Shown here: positions 1-10,983 of the stretch, piece after piece
Layout: each line of letters starts with the position of its first letter
Numbering within the stretch: the first letter of the stretch is position 1
Source of the DNA: Listeria ivanovii subsp. ivanovii
GTDB lineage: Bacteria > Bacillota > Bacilli > Lactobacillales > Listeriaceae
DNA length: 64,000 nucleotides
Assembly: GCF_900187025.1 (NCBI RefSeq)
Contig: NZ_LT906478.1
Coordinates: forward strand, 1,038,001 to 1,102,000
Direction of reading: 5' to 3'
The notes under the pieces: generated by a model
Seen by the model: the letters and a program-made list of their open reading frames with translations, nothing else
What the model was told of the DNA's origin: nothing
The model's database searches: none
Made by a program: the position numbers and the translations under genes

Positions 1-1346
<1,346 letters not shown>

Positions 1347-1348
1347 TC

Positions 1349-2326
1349 ATGGCGCAAAAAACAATGATTCAAGCGATTACAGATGCGCTTGCAGTAGAAC
1401 TTGAAAAAGACGAAAACGTATTAGTTTTTGGGGAAGACGTTGGTAAAAATGGCGGCGTATTCCGTGCAACAGAAGGATTACAAGATAAATTTGGCGAAGA
1501 TCGTGTATTTGATACGCCACTTGCTGAATCTGGTATCGGTGGTCTTGCTATCGGTCTTGCACTTGAAGGTTTCCGCCCAGTTCCAGAAATCCAATTTTTC
1601 GGCTTCGTATTTGAAGTAATGGATTCCGTTGCTGGCCAAATGGCTCGTATGCGTTACCGTACAGGCGGAACTCGTACAGCTCCAATCACAATTCGCGCAC
1701 CTTTTGGTGGTGGCGTTCATACGCCAGAAATGCATGCGGATAACTTAGAAGGCTTAATGGCTCAATCACCTGGTTTAAAAGTGGTAATTCCATCCACTCC
1801 ATACGATGCAAAAGGTCTTTTAATCTCAGCTATTCGTGATAACGACCCAGTTATCTTCCTTGAGCATATGAAATTATACCGTTCTTTCCGTGAAGAAGTT
1901 CCAGAAGGCGAATACACAGTAGAAATTGGTAAAGCAGCTGTTCGTCGTGAAGGTACAGACGTTTCTATCATCACTTATGGTGCAATGGTACAAGAATCAA
2001 TGAAAGCATCAGAAGCACTTGAAAAAGACGGTGTATCTGTTGAAGTTATTGATTTACGTACAATTAGCCCAATTGATGTAGACACAATTGTTGCTTCTGT
2101 TAAGAAAACAAATCGTGCTGTTGTTGTTCAAGAAGCACAAAAACAAGCAGGTATTGCAGCGAACGTTATTGCCGAAATCAATGACCGAGCAATTCTTTCA
2201 CTTGAAGCGCCAGTTATGCGTGTAGCTGCTCCAGATAGCGTATTCCCGTTCTCTCAAGCAGAAACAGTTTGGTTACCAAATCATAACGATATCATCGAAC
2301 GTGTAAAAGAAGTTATTGCATTTTAA
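1349..2326 (+). CDS. pdhB: Pyruvate dehydrogenase E1 component, beta subunit
   Basis: This is the beta subunit of E1; with PdhA it forms the alpha2beta2 heterotetramer that decarboxylates pyruvate and acetylates the E2 lipoyl arms. The 325-residue protein shows the family hallmarks: [16 protein letters not shown] near residue 27, the [10 protein letters not shown] stretch near 60, and the C-terminal transketolase fold with the EAQKQAG segment near 262. The start is 2 bases after the pdhA stop, so translation is probably coupled. A 111-base gap containing a stem-loop separates it from pdhC. Confidence 0.97.
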   Translation: MAQKTMIQAITDALAVELEKDENVLVFGEDVGKNGGVFRATEGLQDKFGEDRVFDTPLAESGIGGLAIGLALEGFRPVPEIQFFGFVFEVMDSVAGQMARMRYRTGGTRTAPITIRAPFGGGVHTPEMHADNLEGLMAQSPGLKVVIPSTPYDAKGLLISAIRDNDPVIFLEHMKLYRSFREEVPEGEYTVEIGKAAVRREGTDVSIITYGAMVQESMKASEALEKDGVSVEVIDLRTISPIDVDTIVASVKKTNRAVVVQEAQKQAGIAANVIAEINDRAILSLEAPVMRVAAPDSVFPFSQAETVWLPNHNDIIERVKEVIAF

Positions 2327-2387
2327 TGAATGACAACCATTTTAAAACTTATGGGGAGTTTTGGAATGCGAAAGAACTATTTTCATA

Positions 2388-2414
2388 CTAAGGTTCAGTG
2401 CATCTGAACCTTAG
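2388..2414 (+). promoter_or_regulatory. Intercistronic stem-loop between pdhB and pdhC
   Basis: A perfect 11-bp inverted repeat (CTAAGGTTCAG / CTGAACCTTAG) with a 5-base loop. No run of T follows, so it is not a standard intrinsic terminator. It lies just before the AGGAGG of pdhC and may act in mRNA processing, stability or differential expression of the E1 and E2/E3 genes. That role is inferred. Confidence 0.55.
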
Positions 2415-2437
2415 AAATTACAGGAGGCTTAATAAAA

Positions 2438-4072
2438 ATGGCATATTCATTTAAATTACCGGATATCGGTGAAGGTATCCATGAAGGTGAAATCGTTAAA
2501 TGGTTTGTACAACCAGGCGATAAAATTGAAGAAGATGAATCCCTATTTGAAGTACAAAACGACAAATCAGTGGAAGAAATCACTTCTCCAGTTTCCGGAA
2601 CCATTAAAGAAATCAAAGTTGGTGAAGGTACCGTTGCAACAGTTGGACAAGTACTAGTAACATTTGATGGCGTAGAAGGTCACGAAGACGACGCCGAAGA
2701 AGAAAGCGCAGCACCAAAAGCAGAAAACACAGAATCAGCTCCTGCACCCGCACAAGCTAGCGGAAAAGGAATTTTTGAATTCAAATTACCAGATATCGGT
2801 GAAGGAATTCATGAAGGCGAAATTGTTAAATGGTTTATTCAACCGGGCGATAAAGTAGAAGAAGATCAGTCCATTTTTGAAGTGCAAAACGACAAATCTG
2901 TCGAAGAAATTACTTCTCCAGTAGATGGAACGGTTAAAGATATTTTAGTTAGTGAAGGAACAGTAGCAACAGTTGGTCAAGTATTAGTAACATTCGAAGG
3001 TGATTTTGAAGGAGAAGCTAGTCATGAATCTACTCCAGAATCTCCAGCAGAAGACGCTGCACTTGCAAACAACGATGCAACTTCCGCACCAGCAACGGGT
3101 GGAAACGGAACTCCATCATCTAAAAAAGATCCTAATGGCCTTGTAATCGCAATGCCTTCCGTACGTAAATATGCACGTGAAAAAGGCGTTAATATTGCTG
3201 AAGTAGCAGGCTCTGGAAAAAATAACCGCGTAGTTAAAGCAGACATTGATGCTTTCCTAAATGGTGAACAACCAGCTGCAGCAACTACTACTTCGAATGC
3301 AGAAGACAAAGCATCTACTCCAAAAGCAGAAAAAGCTACAGCAAAACAACCAGTTGCAAGTTCTGATGCATACCCAGAAACACGCGAAAAACTAACACCA
3401 ACTCGTCGTGCAATTGCAAAAGCAATGGTCAATTCGAAACATACAGCACCACACGTTACTTTAATGGACGAAATCGAAGTAACTGCCCTAATGGCGCACC
3501 GCAAACGTTTCAAAGAAGTGGCTGCTGAAAAAGGTATCAAACTTACTTTCTTACCTTATATGGTGAAAGCTCTTGTTGCAACGCTTCGTGACTTCCCAGT
3601 GCTTAACACAACTTTAGACGATGCAACAGAAGAACTTGTTTACAAACATTACTTCAACGTTGGTATCGCAGCAGACACAGACCACGGCTTGTATGTGCCA
3701 GTAATCAAAAGTGCGGATAAAAAATCTGTATTTGCAATCTCTGATGAAATTAACGAACTAGCTGGAAAAGCACGTGATGGTAAATTAACAGCTGACGAAA
3801 TGCGCCATGGTTCCGCAACTATTTCTAATATCGGTTCTGCCGGCGGACAATGGTTCACTCCAGTAATTAACTACCCTGAAGTTGCTATTCTTGGTGTTGG
3901 TCGTATTGCTCAAAAACCTATCGTAAAAGATGGCGAAATTGTAGCAGCGCCAGTATTAGCGCTATCCTTGAGCTTTGACCACCGTGTAATTGACGGCGCA
4001 ACTGCTCAAAAAGCAATGAATAATATTAAACGTTTATTAAACGACCCAGAATTATTACTAATGGAGGTGTAA
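2438..4072 (+). CDS. pdhC: Pyruvate dehydrogenase E2 component (dihydrolipoamide acetyltransferase)
   Basis: This is the core scaffold of the complex; it carries acetyl groups on lipoyl arms and transfers them to CoA. The 544 residues contain two lipoyl domains in tandem (about 1-80 and 110-190), each with the lipoylation motif NDKSVEEI. Then come Ala/Pro/Glu-rich linkers, a peripheral-subunit-binding domain (about 226-262, [12 protein letters not shown]) and the catalytic domain ending in [10 protein letters not shown] with its active-site His. Two lipoyl domains is more than the single one in B. subtilis E2 but usual for Listeria and staphylococci as far as I recall. AGGAGG precedes the ATG; pdhD starts 4 bases downstream. 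Confidence 0.97.
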   Translation: MAYSFKLPDIGEGIHEGEIVKWFVQPGDKIEEDESLFEVQNDKSVEEITSPVSGTIKEIKVGEGTVATVGQVLVTFDGVEGHEDDAEEESAAPKAENTESAPAPAQASGKGIFEFKLPDIGEGIHEGEIVKWFIQPGDKVEEDQSIFEVQNDKSVEEITSPVDGTVKDILVSEGTVATVGQVLVTFEGDFEGEASHESTPESPAEDAALANNDATSAPATGGNGTPSSKKDPNGLVIAMPSVRKYAREKGVNIAEVAGSGKNNRVVKADIDAFLNGEQPAAATTTSNAEDKASTPKAEKATAKQPVASSDAYPETREKLTPTRRAIAKAMVNSKHTAPHVTLMDEIEVTALMAHRKRFKEVAAEKGIKLTFLPYMVKALVATLRDFPVLNTTLDDATEELVYKHYFNVGIAADTDHGLYVPVIKSADKKSVFAISDEINELAGKARDGKLTADEMRHGSATISNIGSAGGQWFTPVINYPEVAILGVGRIAQKPIVKDGEIVAAPVLALSLSFDHRVIDGATAQKAMNNIKRLLNDPELLLMEV

Positions 4073-4076
4073 CAAA

Positions 4077-5480
4077 ATGGTAGTAGGCGATTTTCCAGAA
4101 GAAAGAGACACCATAGTCATCGGTGCAGGCCCAGGTGGTTATGTAGCCGCAATTCGAGCAGCACAACTCGGACAAAAAGTGACCATTATTGAAAAAGAAT
4201 ATTACGGCGGTGTTTGTTTAAACGTCGGATGTATTCCTTCAAAAGCACTTATCACTGTTGGTCACCGTTTTAAAGAAGCGAACCACTCTGATAACATGGG
4301 AATCACAGCTGATAACGTAAGCTTAGATTTCACTAAAGCACAAGAATGGAAAGGAAGCGTAGTTAACAAGCTTACATCAGGAGTTAAAGGCCTTCTTAAG
4401 AAAAATAAAGTAGAAATGCTAGAAGGAGAAGCGTTCTTCGTGGATGATCATTCTTTACGTGTGATTCACCCTGATTCCGCTCAAACTTATACATTCAATA
4501 ACGTTATCATTGCAACAGGATCTCGTCCAATCGAAATCCCAGGTTTCAAATATGGTAAACGTGTATTAAGCTCTACTGGTGCACTTGCTCTAACAGAAGT
4601 TCCAAAAAAATTAGTCGTTATTGGCGGCGGATATATCGGAACAGAATTAGGTGGAGCATTCGCTAACCTTGGAACAGAACTTACTATCCTTGAAGGCGGA
4701 CCAGAAATCTTACCAACTTACGAAAAAGATATGGTTTCGCTTGTAAAACGTAATCTGAAAAGCAAAAACGTTGAAATGGTTACTAAAGCTCTTGCAAAAT
4801 CTGCTGAAGAAACAGAAAACGGCGTAAAAGTAACTTATGAAGCAAATGGCGAAACAAAAACTATCGAAGCTGACTATGTGTTAGTAACAGTAGGTCGTCG
4901 TCCAAATACTGACGAAATCGGTTTAGAACAAGCTGGCGTAAAAGTAACTGAACGTGGCTTAGTAGAAGTAGACAAACAAGGTCGCTCTAACATTCCAAAC
5001 ATTTTTGCAATTGGTGATATCGTTCCTGGTGTTCCACTTGCGCATAAAGCAAGCTACGAAGCAAAAATTGCTGCTGAAGCAATCGCTGGCGAAAAATCTG
5101 AAAATGATTATACCGCACTTCCAGCAGTTGTATTCAGTGATCCAGAACTTGCAACAGTTGGTTTGACTGAAAAAGAAGCAAAAGAAAAAGGCTTTGATGT
5201 AAAAGCTGCTAAATTCCCATTCGGCGGTAACGGTCGTGCACTTTCTTTAGATGCACCTGAAGGATTTGTTCGTTTAGTTACCCGTAAAGAAGATGGCTTA
5301 GTTATCGGTGCACAAGTTGCCGGAATGAACGCTTCTGATATTATTTCAGAAATCGGCTTAGCAATCGAATCAGGCATTACTGCAGAAGACATCGCACTTA
5401 CTATTCACGCTCATCCATCACTTGGAGAGCTAACAATGGAAGCTGCTGAACTTGCTTTAGGTCGCCCAATTCACATGTAA
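4077..5480 (+). CDS. pdhD: Dihydrolipoamide dehydrogenase (E3)
   Basis: This flavoprotein re-oxidises dihydrolipoamide on E2 with NAD+. The protein has 467 residues. It shows the N-terminal FAD motif [10 protein letters not shown], the redox disulfide [10 protein letters not shown] (about residues 43-52), the NAD-binding [10 protein letters not shown] (about 183) and the C-terminal active-site [15 protein letters not shown] precedes the ATG. It is the last gene of the operon and is followed by a terminator hairpin. Confidence 0.97.
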   Translation: MVVGDFPEERDTIVIGAGPGGYVAAIRAAQLGQKVTIIEKEYYGGVCLNVGCIPSKALITVGHRFKEANHSDNMGITADNVSLDFTKAQEWKGSVVNKLTSGVKGLLKKNKVEMLEGEAFFVDDHSLRVIHPDSAQTYTFNNVIIATGSRPIEIPGFKYGKRVLSSTGALALTEVPKKLVVIGGGYIGTELGGAFANLGTELTILEGGPEILPTYEKDMVSLVKRNLKSKNVEMVTKALAKSAEETENGVKVTYEANGETKTIEADYVLVTVGRRPNTDEIGLEQAGVKVTERGLVEVDKQGRSNIPNIFAIGDIVPGVPLAHKASYEAKIAAEAIAGEKSENDYTALPAVVFSDPELATVGLTEKEAKEKGFDVKAAKFPFGGNGRALSLDAPEGFVRLVTRKEDGLVIGAQVAGMNASDIISEIGLAIESGITAEDIALTIHAHPSLGELTMEAAELALGRPIHM

Positions 5481-5490
5481 TACGAAAGAA

Positions 5491-5526
5491 GCGGAAATAT
5501 CCATTGATGGGTATTTCTGCTTTTTT
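5491..5526 (+). terminator. Intrinsic terminator after pdhD
   Basis: A near-perfect 12-bp stem (GCGGAAATATCC / GGGTATTTCTGC) with a short loop, followed by a run of six T. It ends the pdhABCD operon. Confidence 0.85.
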
Positions 5527-5639
5527 ATGAATGAAAATTTTAGTTCATTTTTTGAAATTAATTACCCGTTTTAGAAAAAAAGTAGTATAATGTAAAAGGT
5601 AAACTTAACAAGTCAAATCTAATTGAATCAGGTGAAAAA

Positions 5640-5951
5640 ATGGAGAAACAAACAGCAACTTGGAAGAAAGCTCTATTTTGGTGTGGATACGTCATAGCAG
5701 GAATTTGCTTTTTATTAACAATCGTTGCTTTTATTGTAGGATTTATACACCATATGCATGATACAGGTGGATGGCGCTCAGTTATTCAAATCCTTGAAAC
5801 ACCAATCACAGGTTTTATAAAAATGACTGGCGGCTATATTGGAAAAGGAATCTTGGAAGTTATTATCTTAATTATCGTAAGTTATGTACTACCAATTTTT
5901 TTCTGTTTTGCAACCTATCGTTTAAAAGCAAAACGGCGTGAAATGGCTTGA
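5640..5951 (+). CDS. Small two-helix membrane protein, function unknown
   Basis: The 103-residue protein has two hydrophobic segments (about 13-35 and 65-92) and a basic tail (KAKRRE), suggesting a small integral membrane protein with its C-terminus in the cytosol. I do not recognise a family. A TATAAT -10 element at 5586-5591 and AGGTG before the ATG fit its own transcription unit. A terminator follows. It sits between pdhD and the lactate-dehydrogenase-like gene, the same relative place as a conserved Listeria gene of unknown function. Confidence 0.75.
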   Translation: MEKQTATWKKALFWCGYVIAGICFLLTIVAFIVGFIHHMHDTGGWRSVIQILETPITGFIKMTGGYIGKGILEVIILIIVSYVLPIFFCFATYRLKAKRREMA

Positions 5952-5968
5952 AAATAAGATTATTTTGT

Positions 5969-5998
5969 AAAAAGCAAAGCGAATAGGCTATGCTTTTT
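5969..5998 (+). terminator. Intrinsic terminator
   Basis: AAAAAGCA / TGCTTTTT stem with a 14-base loop downstream of the small membrane protein gene. The stem is short and partly A/T, but the position suits a terminator. Confidence 0.6.
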
Positions 5999-6079
5999 AT
6001 TTATGTGGTCAAGTTAGTTTATTCTAACTAGTAAGCATGCTAAAATAATATTAGAAGACTTGATGAGGAGGAGATAATC

Positions 6080-7033
6080 GTGGCATCTAAGAAAAAGAAA
6101 ATTGTCATTATCGGAAGAAGCAATTTACAAAGCCTCTACATTCATACACTTCTTTTGAAAAAACTTTCAGCTGAAATTCACTTGATAGATGAACTAGCTA
6201 AGTCAAGCGTTCAAGATTTTGAGTATGCCAGCTACTATCACCCTGCTGCAACTACTAATATAGGTAGTTTTAATGAGTGTAGAAATGCAGATTTAGTTGT
6301 TTTCTTCCAAGAGGAAATGTCTGATGCTAGCATTTCCAAAGAAGCAAACCTGGCACTAATCAAAGAAAAAGTGAAAAAGATGATGGCGACTGGTTTTCAA
6401 GGGAATGTTATCGTCGCAACTGCAGAAAGTAATATTGTTGCTGCATTAATTAAACGCTTTTCTGGATTACCAGCTAACCAAATTGTCACACTCGGGACGA
6501 TGCTCGCAACTTCTTATTTTCAAGTAGAGATTGCGAAATTATTTAAAATCAGTCCGAAAAATGTTCATGGTTATATAATAGGAGATAATAGAACGGACGT
6601 GATTCCAGTTTGGAGTAGGGCTTTTCTTGGTGGGAAACCTATTTTAAGTTATTTAACAGAGGAACCAAAACGGCTTACCTCAGAAGACTTACAAAATCTC
6701 GCAAATCGGATGACGAAGATTCCTGACTATCCTTTTGAAAATAAAGATGGTTGCACATTTCGTTTTAGTACGGTGACAGTGCTTGCTGAATTAACAGAAG
6801 TGATTTTACAAGACGAGGCACGTGTGCTTACTGTAGGCGTTGAAGTGAAGTCGGCCTATGGATTAGATGAGCCAGTCTTTGTAAGTGTACCAGCTGTTAT
6901 TGGCGCTTCTGGTGTGCAGGAATTATTAGAGCTTAACTTATCTGACGACGAGCAAAAAGAATTAAAACAAATCGCGACAAAAACGACTCAGAAATTAGAA
7001 GCAATGCAGCTTGATAAAGGAGGAATCAGTTAA
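6080..7033 (+). CDS. Lactate/malate dehydrogenase-fold protein lacking the catalytic residues
   Basis: The 317-residue protein aligns with L-lactate dehydrogenase along its length, including an N-terminal IVIIGRSNLQS in place of the usual Rossmann GxGxxG and a PVWS segment near residue 175. The catalytic positions are changed. The usual LDTAR-type helix reads MLATSYF (about residues 140-146), losing the Asp and the substrate Arg. The usual GEHGD loop reads GDNRTD (about 168-173), placing Asn where the catalytic His belongs. It is therefore unlikely to be an active 2-hydroxyacid dehydrogenase and is probably a sensor, binding or structural protein. GTG start with GAGGAGG upstream; its stop overlaps the start of the next gene, so the two are likely co-translated. 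Confidence 0.8.
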   Translation: MASKKKKIVIIGRSNLQSLYIHTLLLKKLSAEIHLIDELAKSSVQDFEYASYYHPAATTNIGSFNECRNADLVVFFQEEMSDASISKEANLALIKEKVKKMMATGFQGNVIVATAESNIVAALIKRFSGLPANQIVTLGTMLATSYFQVEIAKLFKISPKNVHGYIIGDNRTDVIPVWSRAFLGGKPILSYLTEEPKRLTSEDLQNLANRMTKIPDYPFENKDGCTFRFSTVTVLAELTEVILQDEARVLTVGVEVKSAYGLDEPVFVSVPAVIGASGVQELLELNLSDDEQKELKQIATKTTQKLEAMQLDKGGIS

Positions 7034-7305
7034 TGGAATACAGTTATCCATTAAATCCAGACTGGACGACCGAAGAAATGACGATTGTTGTGCAATTTTT
7101 AGAGGCAATCGAACGCGCATATGAAAAAGGAATTGAGACGCAAGAATTGAAAGAAAAATATCGCGCTTTTAAACAAGTAGTCCCTTCTAAAGGTGAAGAG
7201 AAGCGTCTAGGAGCAGATTTTGAAAAAGCAAGTGGCTATTCAGCTTATAAAGTGATGCAGCTAGTAAAAAATGCCACAACCAGCAAAGTAAAAATGCAAC
7301 CATAA
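7033..7305 (+). CDS. UPF0223 family protein
   Basis: The 90-residue soluble helical protein matches the small Firmicute UPF0223 (B. subtilis YktA-like) family, whose function is unknown. The N-terminal YPLNPDWTTEEM and the central ERAYEKG region are characteristic as I recall them. Its start overlaps the stop of the lactate-dehydrogenase-like gene and GATAAAGGAGG precedes it. It forms a compact operon with that gene and the thioredoxin-fold gene 20 bases downstream. Confidence 0.8.
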   Translation: MEYSYPLNPDWTTEEMTIVVQFLEAIERAYEKGIETQELKEKYRAFKQVVPSKGEEKRLGADFEKASGYSAYKVMQLVKNATTSKVKMQP

Positions 7306-7325
7306 TTAAGAGGAGGAATTTTTTC

Positions 7326-7856
7326 ATGGATATTAGTCAAATTAAAGCAAACATGGTAACACCAGAAGTAGGAATACACGTAGGAGATAAAGCGGCTCCT
7401 GTCAAAGTAATGTCATTCATCAATCTACGTTGTCCTTTCTGTCGTGAGTGGAATGAAAAATCACAAGATGTACTAACAGAATTTATTCAAGCAGGCAAAA
7501 TCGAGCTTATCATCAAACCTTTTGATAAAGAAAAAGAATCACTTCAACGCGGAAATGTCGTGCACCGTTATTTAGATTATTCCACACCAGAAGAAACGCG
7601 TGAAACAATCAATAAAATCTACAGCACGCAAGACGAGTGGGGGAGTCTGTCTTTAGAAGAAGTAGCAACATATATGGAATCTAAATTAGGATTAACAGAG
7701 CAAGACAACAAAGCGGCATCAGAAAAAATAATCAGAGAAGCAAATGAAGCTAATGTTGTGTTTGTTCCAACAGTTATCGTTGGCGAACATATCTTTGATG
7801 AACATATTAGCCCAGAACAATTACGTACTTTATTGAACGGCGAATTAGCTAAATAA
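7326..7856 (+). CDS. DsbA-like thioredoxin-fold protein (cytosolic)
   Basis: The 176-residue protein has a thioredoxin-type active site CPFC (RCPFCREWNEK, about residues 36-46), a helical insert and a C-terminal cis-Pro region (FVPTVIVGEHIFDEHIS), as in the DsbA/Thioredoxin_4 group. There is no signal peptide, so it probably acts in the cytosol as a disulfide oxidoreductase or chaperone-like factor. AGAGGAGG lies before the ATG. It is the third gene of the operon and a strong hairpin terminator follows. Confidence 0.8.
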   Translation: MDISQIKANMVTPEVGIHVGDKAAPVKVMSFINLRCPFCREWNEKSQDVLTEFIQAGKIELIIKPFDKEKESLQRGNVVHRYLDYSTPEETRETINKIYSTQDEWGSLSLEEVATYMESKLGLTEQDNKAASEKIIREANEANVVFVPTVIVGEHIFDEHISPEQLRTLLNGELAK

Positions 7857-7900
7857 AAAGAATACCGAATAAAATGAAGTTGAACCAATTTACTTCTTTT

Positions 7901-7950
7901 AAAAATGGATTTGCTTATTCTCCCCATAGAGAATTCCAAATCCATTTTTT
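7901..7950 (+). terminator. Intrinsic terminator
   Basis: A long stem AAAAATGGATTTG / CAAATCCATTTTTT with an inner ATTCTC / GAGAAT helix, ending in a T run. It ends the three-gene operon. Confidence 0.85.
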
Positions 7951-8273
7951 TATTTACTCAGATTTTTATCACATCTTATTTGTATCAACAAACTTCACAA
8001 TATCGACAAAAAATATTTAGCTAGAAAATCTATTTTATAAAGAAGCAGAAGAAAGCTTTTGTGCAAGTAAACGCAGAAAACAAAAGGAAGACGTAAAAAG
8101 AGTTGTCAATTATAGCTGGGATTTTGCAGAAAATAAGCTTAAAAACAAAATTTTTCTACTTTTTTGAAGCTAAGGGAAAGTGATTGTTGTTTCATTTTGT
8201 ATGTGTAAAAGTCACTTAAATATAGAATTTTATGTGTTAAAATATAGAAGCGGTAAGGGAAAGGAGCAAGAAG
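7951..8273. other. Intergenic region before the HTH-TPR regulator
   Basis: There is no intact gene. An open frame of 48 codons (8021-8164, plus strand) reads like coding sequence but has no ATG, GTG or TTG, so it may be a gene remnant. Near 8236-8242 a TAAAAT-like -10 and a downstream AAAGGAG suggest the promoter and ribosome site of the next gene. Confidence 0.4.
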
Positions 8274-9551
8274 TTGTTAAAAGAACGTATTAATTTTTTA
8301 ATACAGCAAAAAGGAATGACAAGAAAAACACTTGTAAATGGTCTTGTAACATTACCTCACTTTTCAAATATTCTAGCTGGCCGTTATTTGTTAGCAGATG
8401 ACATAGCTAAACAACTCGGTAAACGCTTAGGGGTGACGACAGATTATATACTGCGGACAGAAGACAGCTCTTTAGAAATTAACAACCAAGCTGACAAATT
8501 TTTTCGCCAAGTTGTATTGTTTCAGCAAATGAATGATGCATATGTGGCTTCGGTACCAGAAAAAAATGATGCACTTGTAATTGAACTTTCAACTGCATTG
8601 ATGAAAGCTTGTTATTTTCAAGCGACGAACAATCGGGTAAGCTATCAAGCATTACATGAAACATACCTGAATTTTTATTTGGAAAATTTTGACGATTCAT
8701 CGATTTTAACATTACCACTGCCATTAAGAAAAGCTTTTTTCTATTACAAGCTACAATTTTATCGATCCATTTCAAAGTTAGAAGAAAGTGTTAGCTATAT
8801 AGAACGGTTATTGCCAATGCTGGAGGAAGATGCAGAAATTTGGATTGCCGTAAAGAAAATAGAGATGGAAGTTTTAGTAGTGCTTAGATTATTCGATAAA
8901 GCGAAAAAAAGTTTTGAAGATACGCTTCATCGGGTGCAAACCGAAAATCTATCTCATCATCTTTCTAGTCTTTATATTGCAGAGAGTGCGTACTGTTTTT
9001 ATTTGAAGCTCTATGAAGAGGCATTTGTTAATTTAGCCAAGGCAGAAGAATATTTAGTTTATATGAATGATTCAGCTGGTTCGTATCTAGTCACTATTTT
9101 TAATAATCGTATCTTGATGTTGATTGCAACCAATCAATTGGTGAGTGCAGTACAGGAAGTAGAGCGCTTGGAAAAATACCTTCGTCAACAAAAAAATATC
9201 GATGCAACGTTTTGGACCTTAATTGAACTTCATAAAGCTGATATTGCATTAGCTGGTGGCTCGGTTACGACATTAGAGGAAATTCTGGCTCGGTTACAAA
9301 AAGCGAATAAAACATCTGACCAAGATTATGCAGTAATATTTTATCAATCTCAGTTGGCACTTCTGCAAGGGAATTTTAAAGAGGCAGTAGTAATTGCAGA
9401 GGAGTGCTTACCATTTTTCGAACAAGCGAATATCACTAATAGGCTATTAATGATTTACGAAACAATCGCAATCTGCGCAGAGCAAACAAGACAATATAAG
9501 AAATCTTCGGATATGTATAAAAAAATGACACAATTATTAAAAATGAATTGA
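8274..9551 (+). CDS. HTH regulator with TPR-like repeats (Rgg/PlcR/RRNPP-like)
   Basis: The 425-residue protein starts with a Cro/C1-type helix-turn-helix (about residues 1-65: LIQQKGMTRKTLVNGLVTLP...LAGRYLLADDIAKQLG). About 350 residues of helical repeats follow with a TPR look (for example YKKSSDMYKKMTQLL at the end). This is the layout of Rgg/PlcR/NprR-type regulators that bind short peptide pheromones. No obvious pheromone gene is adjacent. TTG start behind AAAGGAGCAAG. It is followed 11 bases later by two genes for membrane-anchored proteins, the likely targets or partners. In the L. monocytogenes EGD-e order I remember a two-component system and ABC transporter at this place, so this is probably a strain-variable insert. 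Confidence 0.75.
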   Translation: MLKERINFLIQQKGMTRKTLVNGLVTLPHFSNILAGRYLLADDIAKQLGKRLGVTTDYILRTEDSSLEINNQADKFFRQVVLFQQMNDAYVASVPEKNDALVIELSTALMKACYFQATNNRVSYQALHETYLNFYLENFDDSSILTLPLPLRKAFFYYKLQFYRSISKLEESVSYIERLLPMLEEDAEIWIAVKKIEMEVLVVLRLFDKAKKSFEDTLHRVQTENLSHHLSSLYIAESAYCFYLKLYEEAFVNLAKAEEYLVYMNDSAGSYLVTIFNNRILMLIATNQLVSAVQEVERLEKYLRQQKNIDATFWTLIELHKADIALAGGSVTTLEEILARLQKANKTSDQDYAVIFYQSQLALLQGNFKEAVVIAEECLPFFEQANITNRLLMIYETIAICAEQTRQYKKSSDMYKKMTQLLKMN

Positions 9552-9562
9552 GGGAAATAACA

Positions 9563-10366
9563 ATGAAAATAGTAGGAAATTTAGGAAGAGCAATTGGTTT
9601 TATAATGATTTTTGGTTCAATGGCATATATTTTTTTTAATCGAGATAATATAGATGTTTTCTTTTCACCGGTCTTTCGGTATACACTATACGGCGGAATA
9701 GCAATTCTCGTTATTAGCAGTATTTTACCATTGATGTTATCAGGATTTGGCGGACGTGTTAAAAATGGAGTACCTGCATTAGGCCTCATTGAATCAGTTA
9801 GGCAAACGGGAACATATATAAACGAGCAACCGCAAGTAGAACTAAAAGTACAAGTAACAGAAGAAAGTGGCGAACAATTTGAAACAACGATAACCACGAT
9901 AATCCCTTTAACACAATTGGCGAGTTTTCAAATAAATTCCCCAATCAATGTTCTCGTAGGTGAAAATCGAAAAGTAGGGTTACCAAAAGCTGGAGATCCA
10001 ACACTATCTTTAGAGAAAATGCAGTCCATGTTTAATATGGTAGCTGTGAAAAAGGGATTGATAAGTGAGGAATCACTAGAAATTAGTCAAAATGGTGTAG
10101 AAAGTTATGCGACTGTAAAAGCAATGAGACCAAGAGGCTCGCTCACGGCAGAACGTGTGGAGTTAGAGCTAGATCTAGACTTAACGAAAGTAGATCAAAG
10201 TATCGTACCTGTTAGCATAGTAAAAACATTTCCTGGCTCTAGTGTAGAACTACTGCAACCTGGCCGTGTTGTTTCGGTTATTTATCTGCCAAATCAACCT
10301 GAAAAATTAGTAATTAAAACGGTAGCCGATGCAAATACAGCTCAGTCGGCTCTCCAAAGAGGCTAA
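9563..10366 (+). CDS. Membrane-anchored protein of unknown function
   Basis: The 267-residue product has two N-terminal hydrophobic helices (about 8-27 and 37-62) and a long soluble part. The soluble part opens with a beta-rich domain (GLIESVRQTGTYINEQPQVELKV) that resembles the small domains of DUF3592-like membrane proteins, but I do not assign a family. I choose the ATG at 9563, behind TGAGGGAAATAA; an upstream in-frame start at 9548 overlaps the previous gene and lies upstream of that site. It lies 11 bases downstream of the HTH-TPR gene, so co-transcription is likely. Confidence 0.65.
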   Translation: MKIVGNLGRAIGFIMIFGSMAYIFFNRDNIDVFFSPVFRYTLYGGIAILVISSILPLMLSGFGGRVKNGVPALGLIESVRQTGTYINEQPQVELKVQVTEESGEQFETTITTIIPLTQLASFQINSPINVLVGENRKVGLPKAGDPTLSLEKMQSMFNMVAVKKGLISEESLEISQNGVESYATVKAMRPRGSLTAERVELELDLDLTKVDQSIVPVSIVKTFPGSSVELLQPGRVVSVIYLPNQPEKLVIKTVADANTAQSALQRG

Positions 10367-10409
10367 ATCGGAATTTGTATTAAAATAAACGAGTAAATGA
10401 GGATTAGAA

Positions 10410-10916
10410 ATGAGCAATAACTCAAAAGCAAACCTGACTATTTTTATTGCAATTTTATCTTTCATGAGTATCAACTTTTCTTTTATAGCTGTACCGAGTT
10501 TAATTGGTATTATTTGGTTAACTACTAGTATTATAGTATTAGTAGTAATGATTATTCTACTCATTCTGCTTAATAAACAAGCTAAAAACGATATAGAGGC
10601 AGCCGCGATTCCCTTAGAAACAACCATCACGTGGTGGGAAACAAGTGGTAGTGCAGAAAGAGGAATCATGTTCTATTTAGTATTATCTATTCCTCAAAAG
10701 AGAAAACAAATAGAACGCGCTTATTCTACTTCTGGGGGCATTGGTATCGTTGAACTAACACAATTTTTAAATCAGCATCCATTTGGTTCAAAACTAACTA
10801 TTTTAACAAATGGCAAAGACTTAAAAGTGATTGTGTTAGAAGAGATACAACTTGTTATGTCGAATCATGGAGAAAAGCTGATATTAGAACGTTTTCACAA
10901 ATCTAAAAAACGTTAA
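10410..10916 (+). CDS. Small membrane protein of unknown function
   Basis: The 168-residue protein has two N-terminal transmembrane helices (about 7-27 and 30-53) and a soluble C-terminal domain of about 110 residues that I do not recognise (ITWWETSGSAERGIMFYLVL). Same topology as the preceding gene product, so the two could work together. A weak GAGGAT precedes the ATG. It is the last gene before a bidirectional terminator shared with corA. Confidence 0.65.
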   Translation: MSNNSKANLTIFIAILSFMSINFSFIAVPSLIGIIWLTTSIIVLVVMIILLILLNKQAKNDIEAAAIPLETTITWWETSGSAERGIMFYLVLSIPQKRKQIERAYSTSGGIGIVELTQFLNQHPFGSKLTILTNGKDLKVIVLEEIQLVMSNHGEKLILERFHKSKKR

Positions 10917-10925
10917 TCGATAGAA

Positions 10926-10976
10926 AAAAAACGAATGTACTTCCTAACAAATAGTTAGATAGTACATTCGTTTTTT
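10926..10976. terminator. Bidirectional terminator
   Basis: A perfect 16-bp inverted repeat (AAAAAACGAATGTACT / AGTACATTCGTTTTTT) between the convergent membrane-protein and corA genes. T runs on both strands allow it to end both transcripts. Confidence 0.9.
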
Positions 10977-10983
10977 GTAGTAG

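Noticed and set aside
3022-3540. 172-codon minus-strand frame inside pdhC
   Set aside because: Shadow of the Ala/Pro-rich linker coding sequence of pdhC; no ribosome site and no homology.
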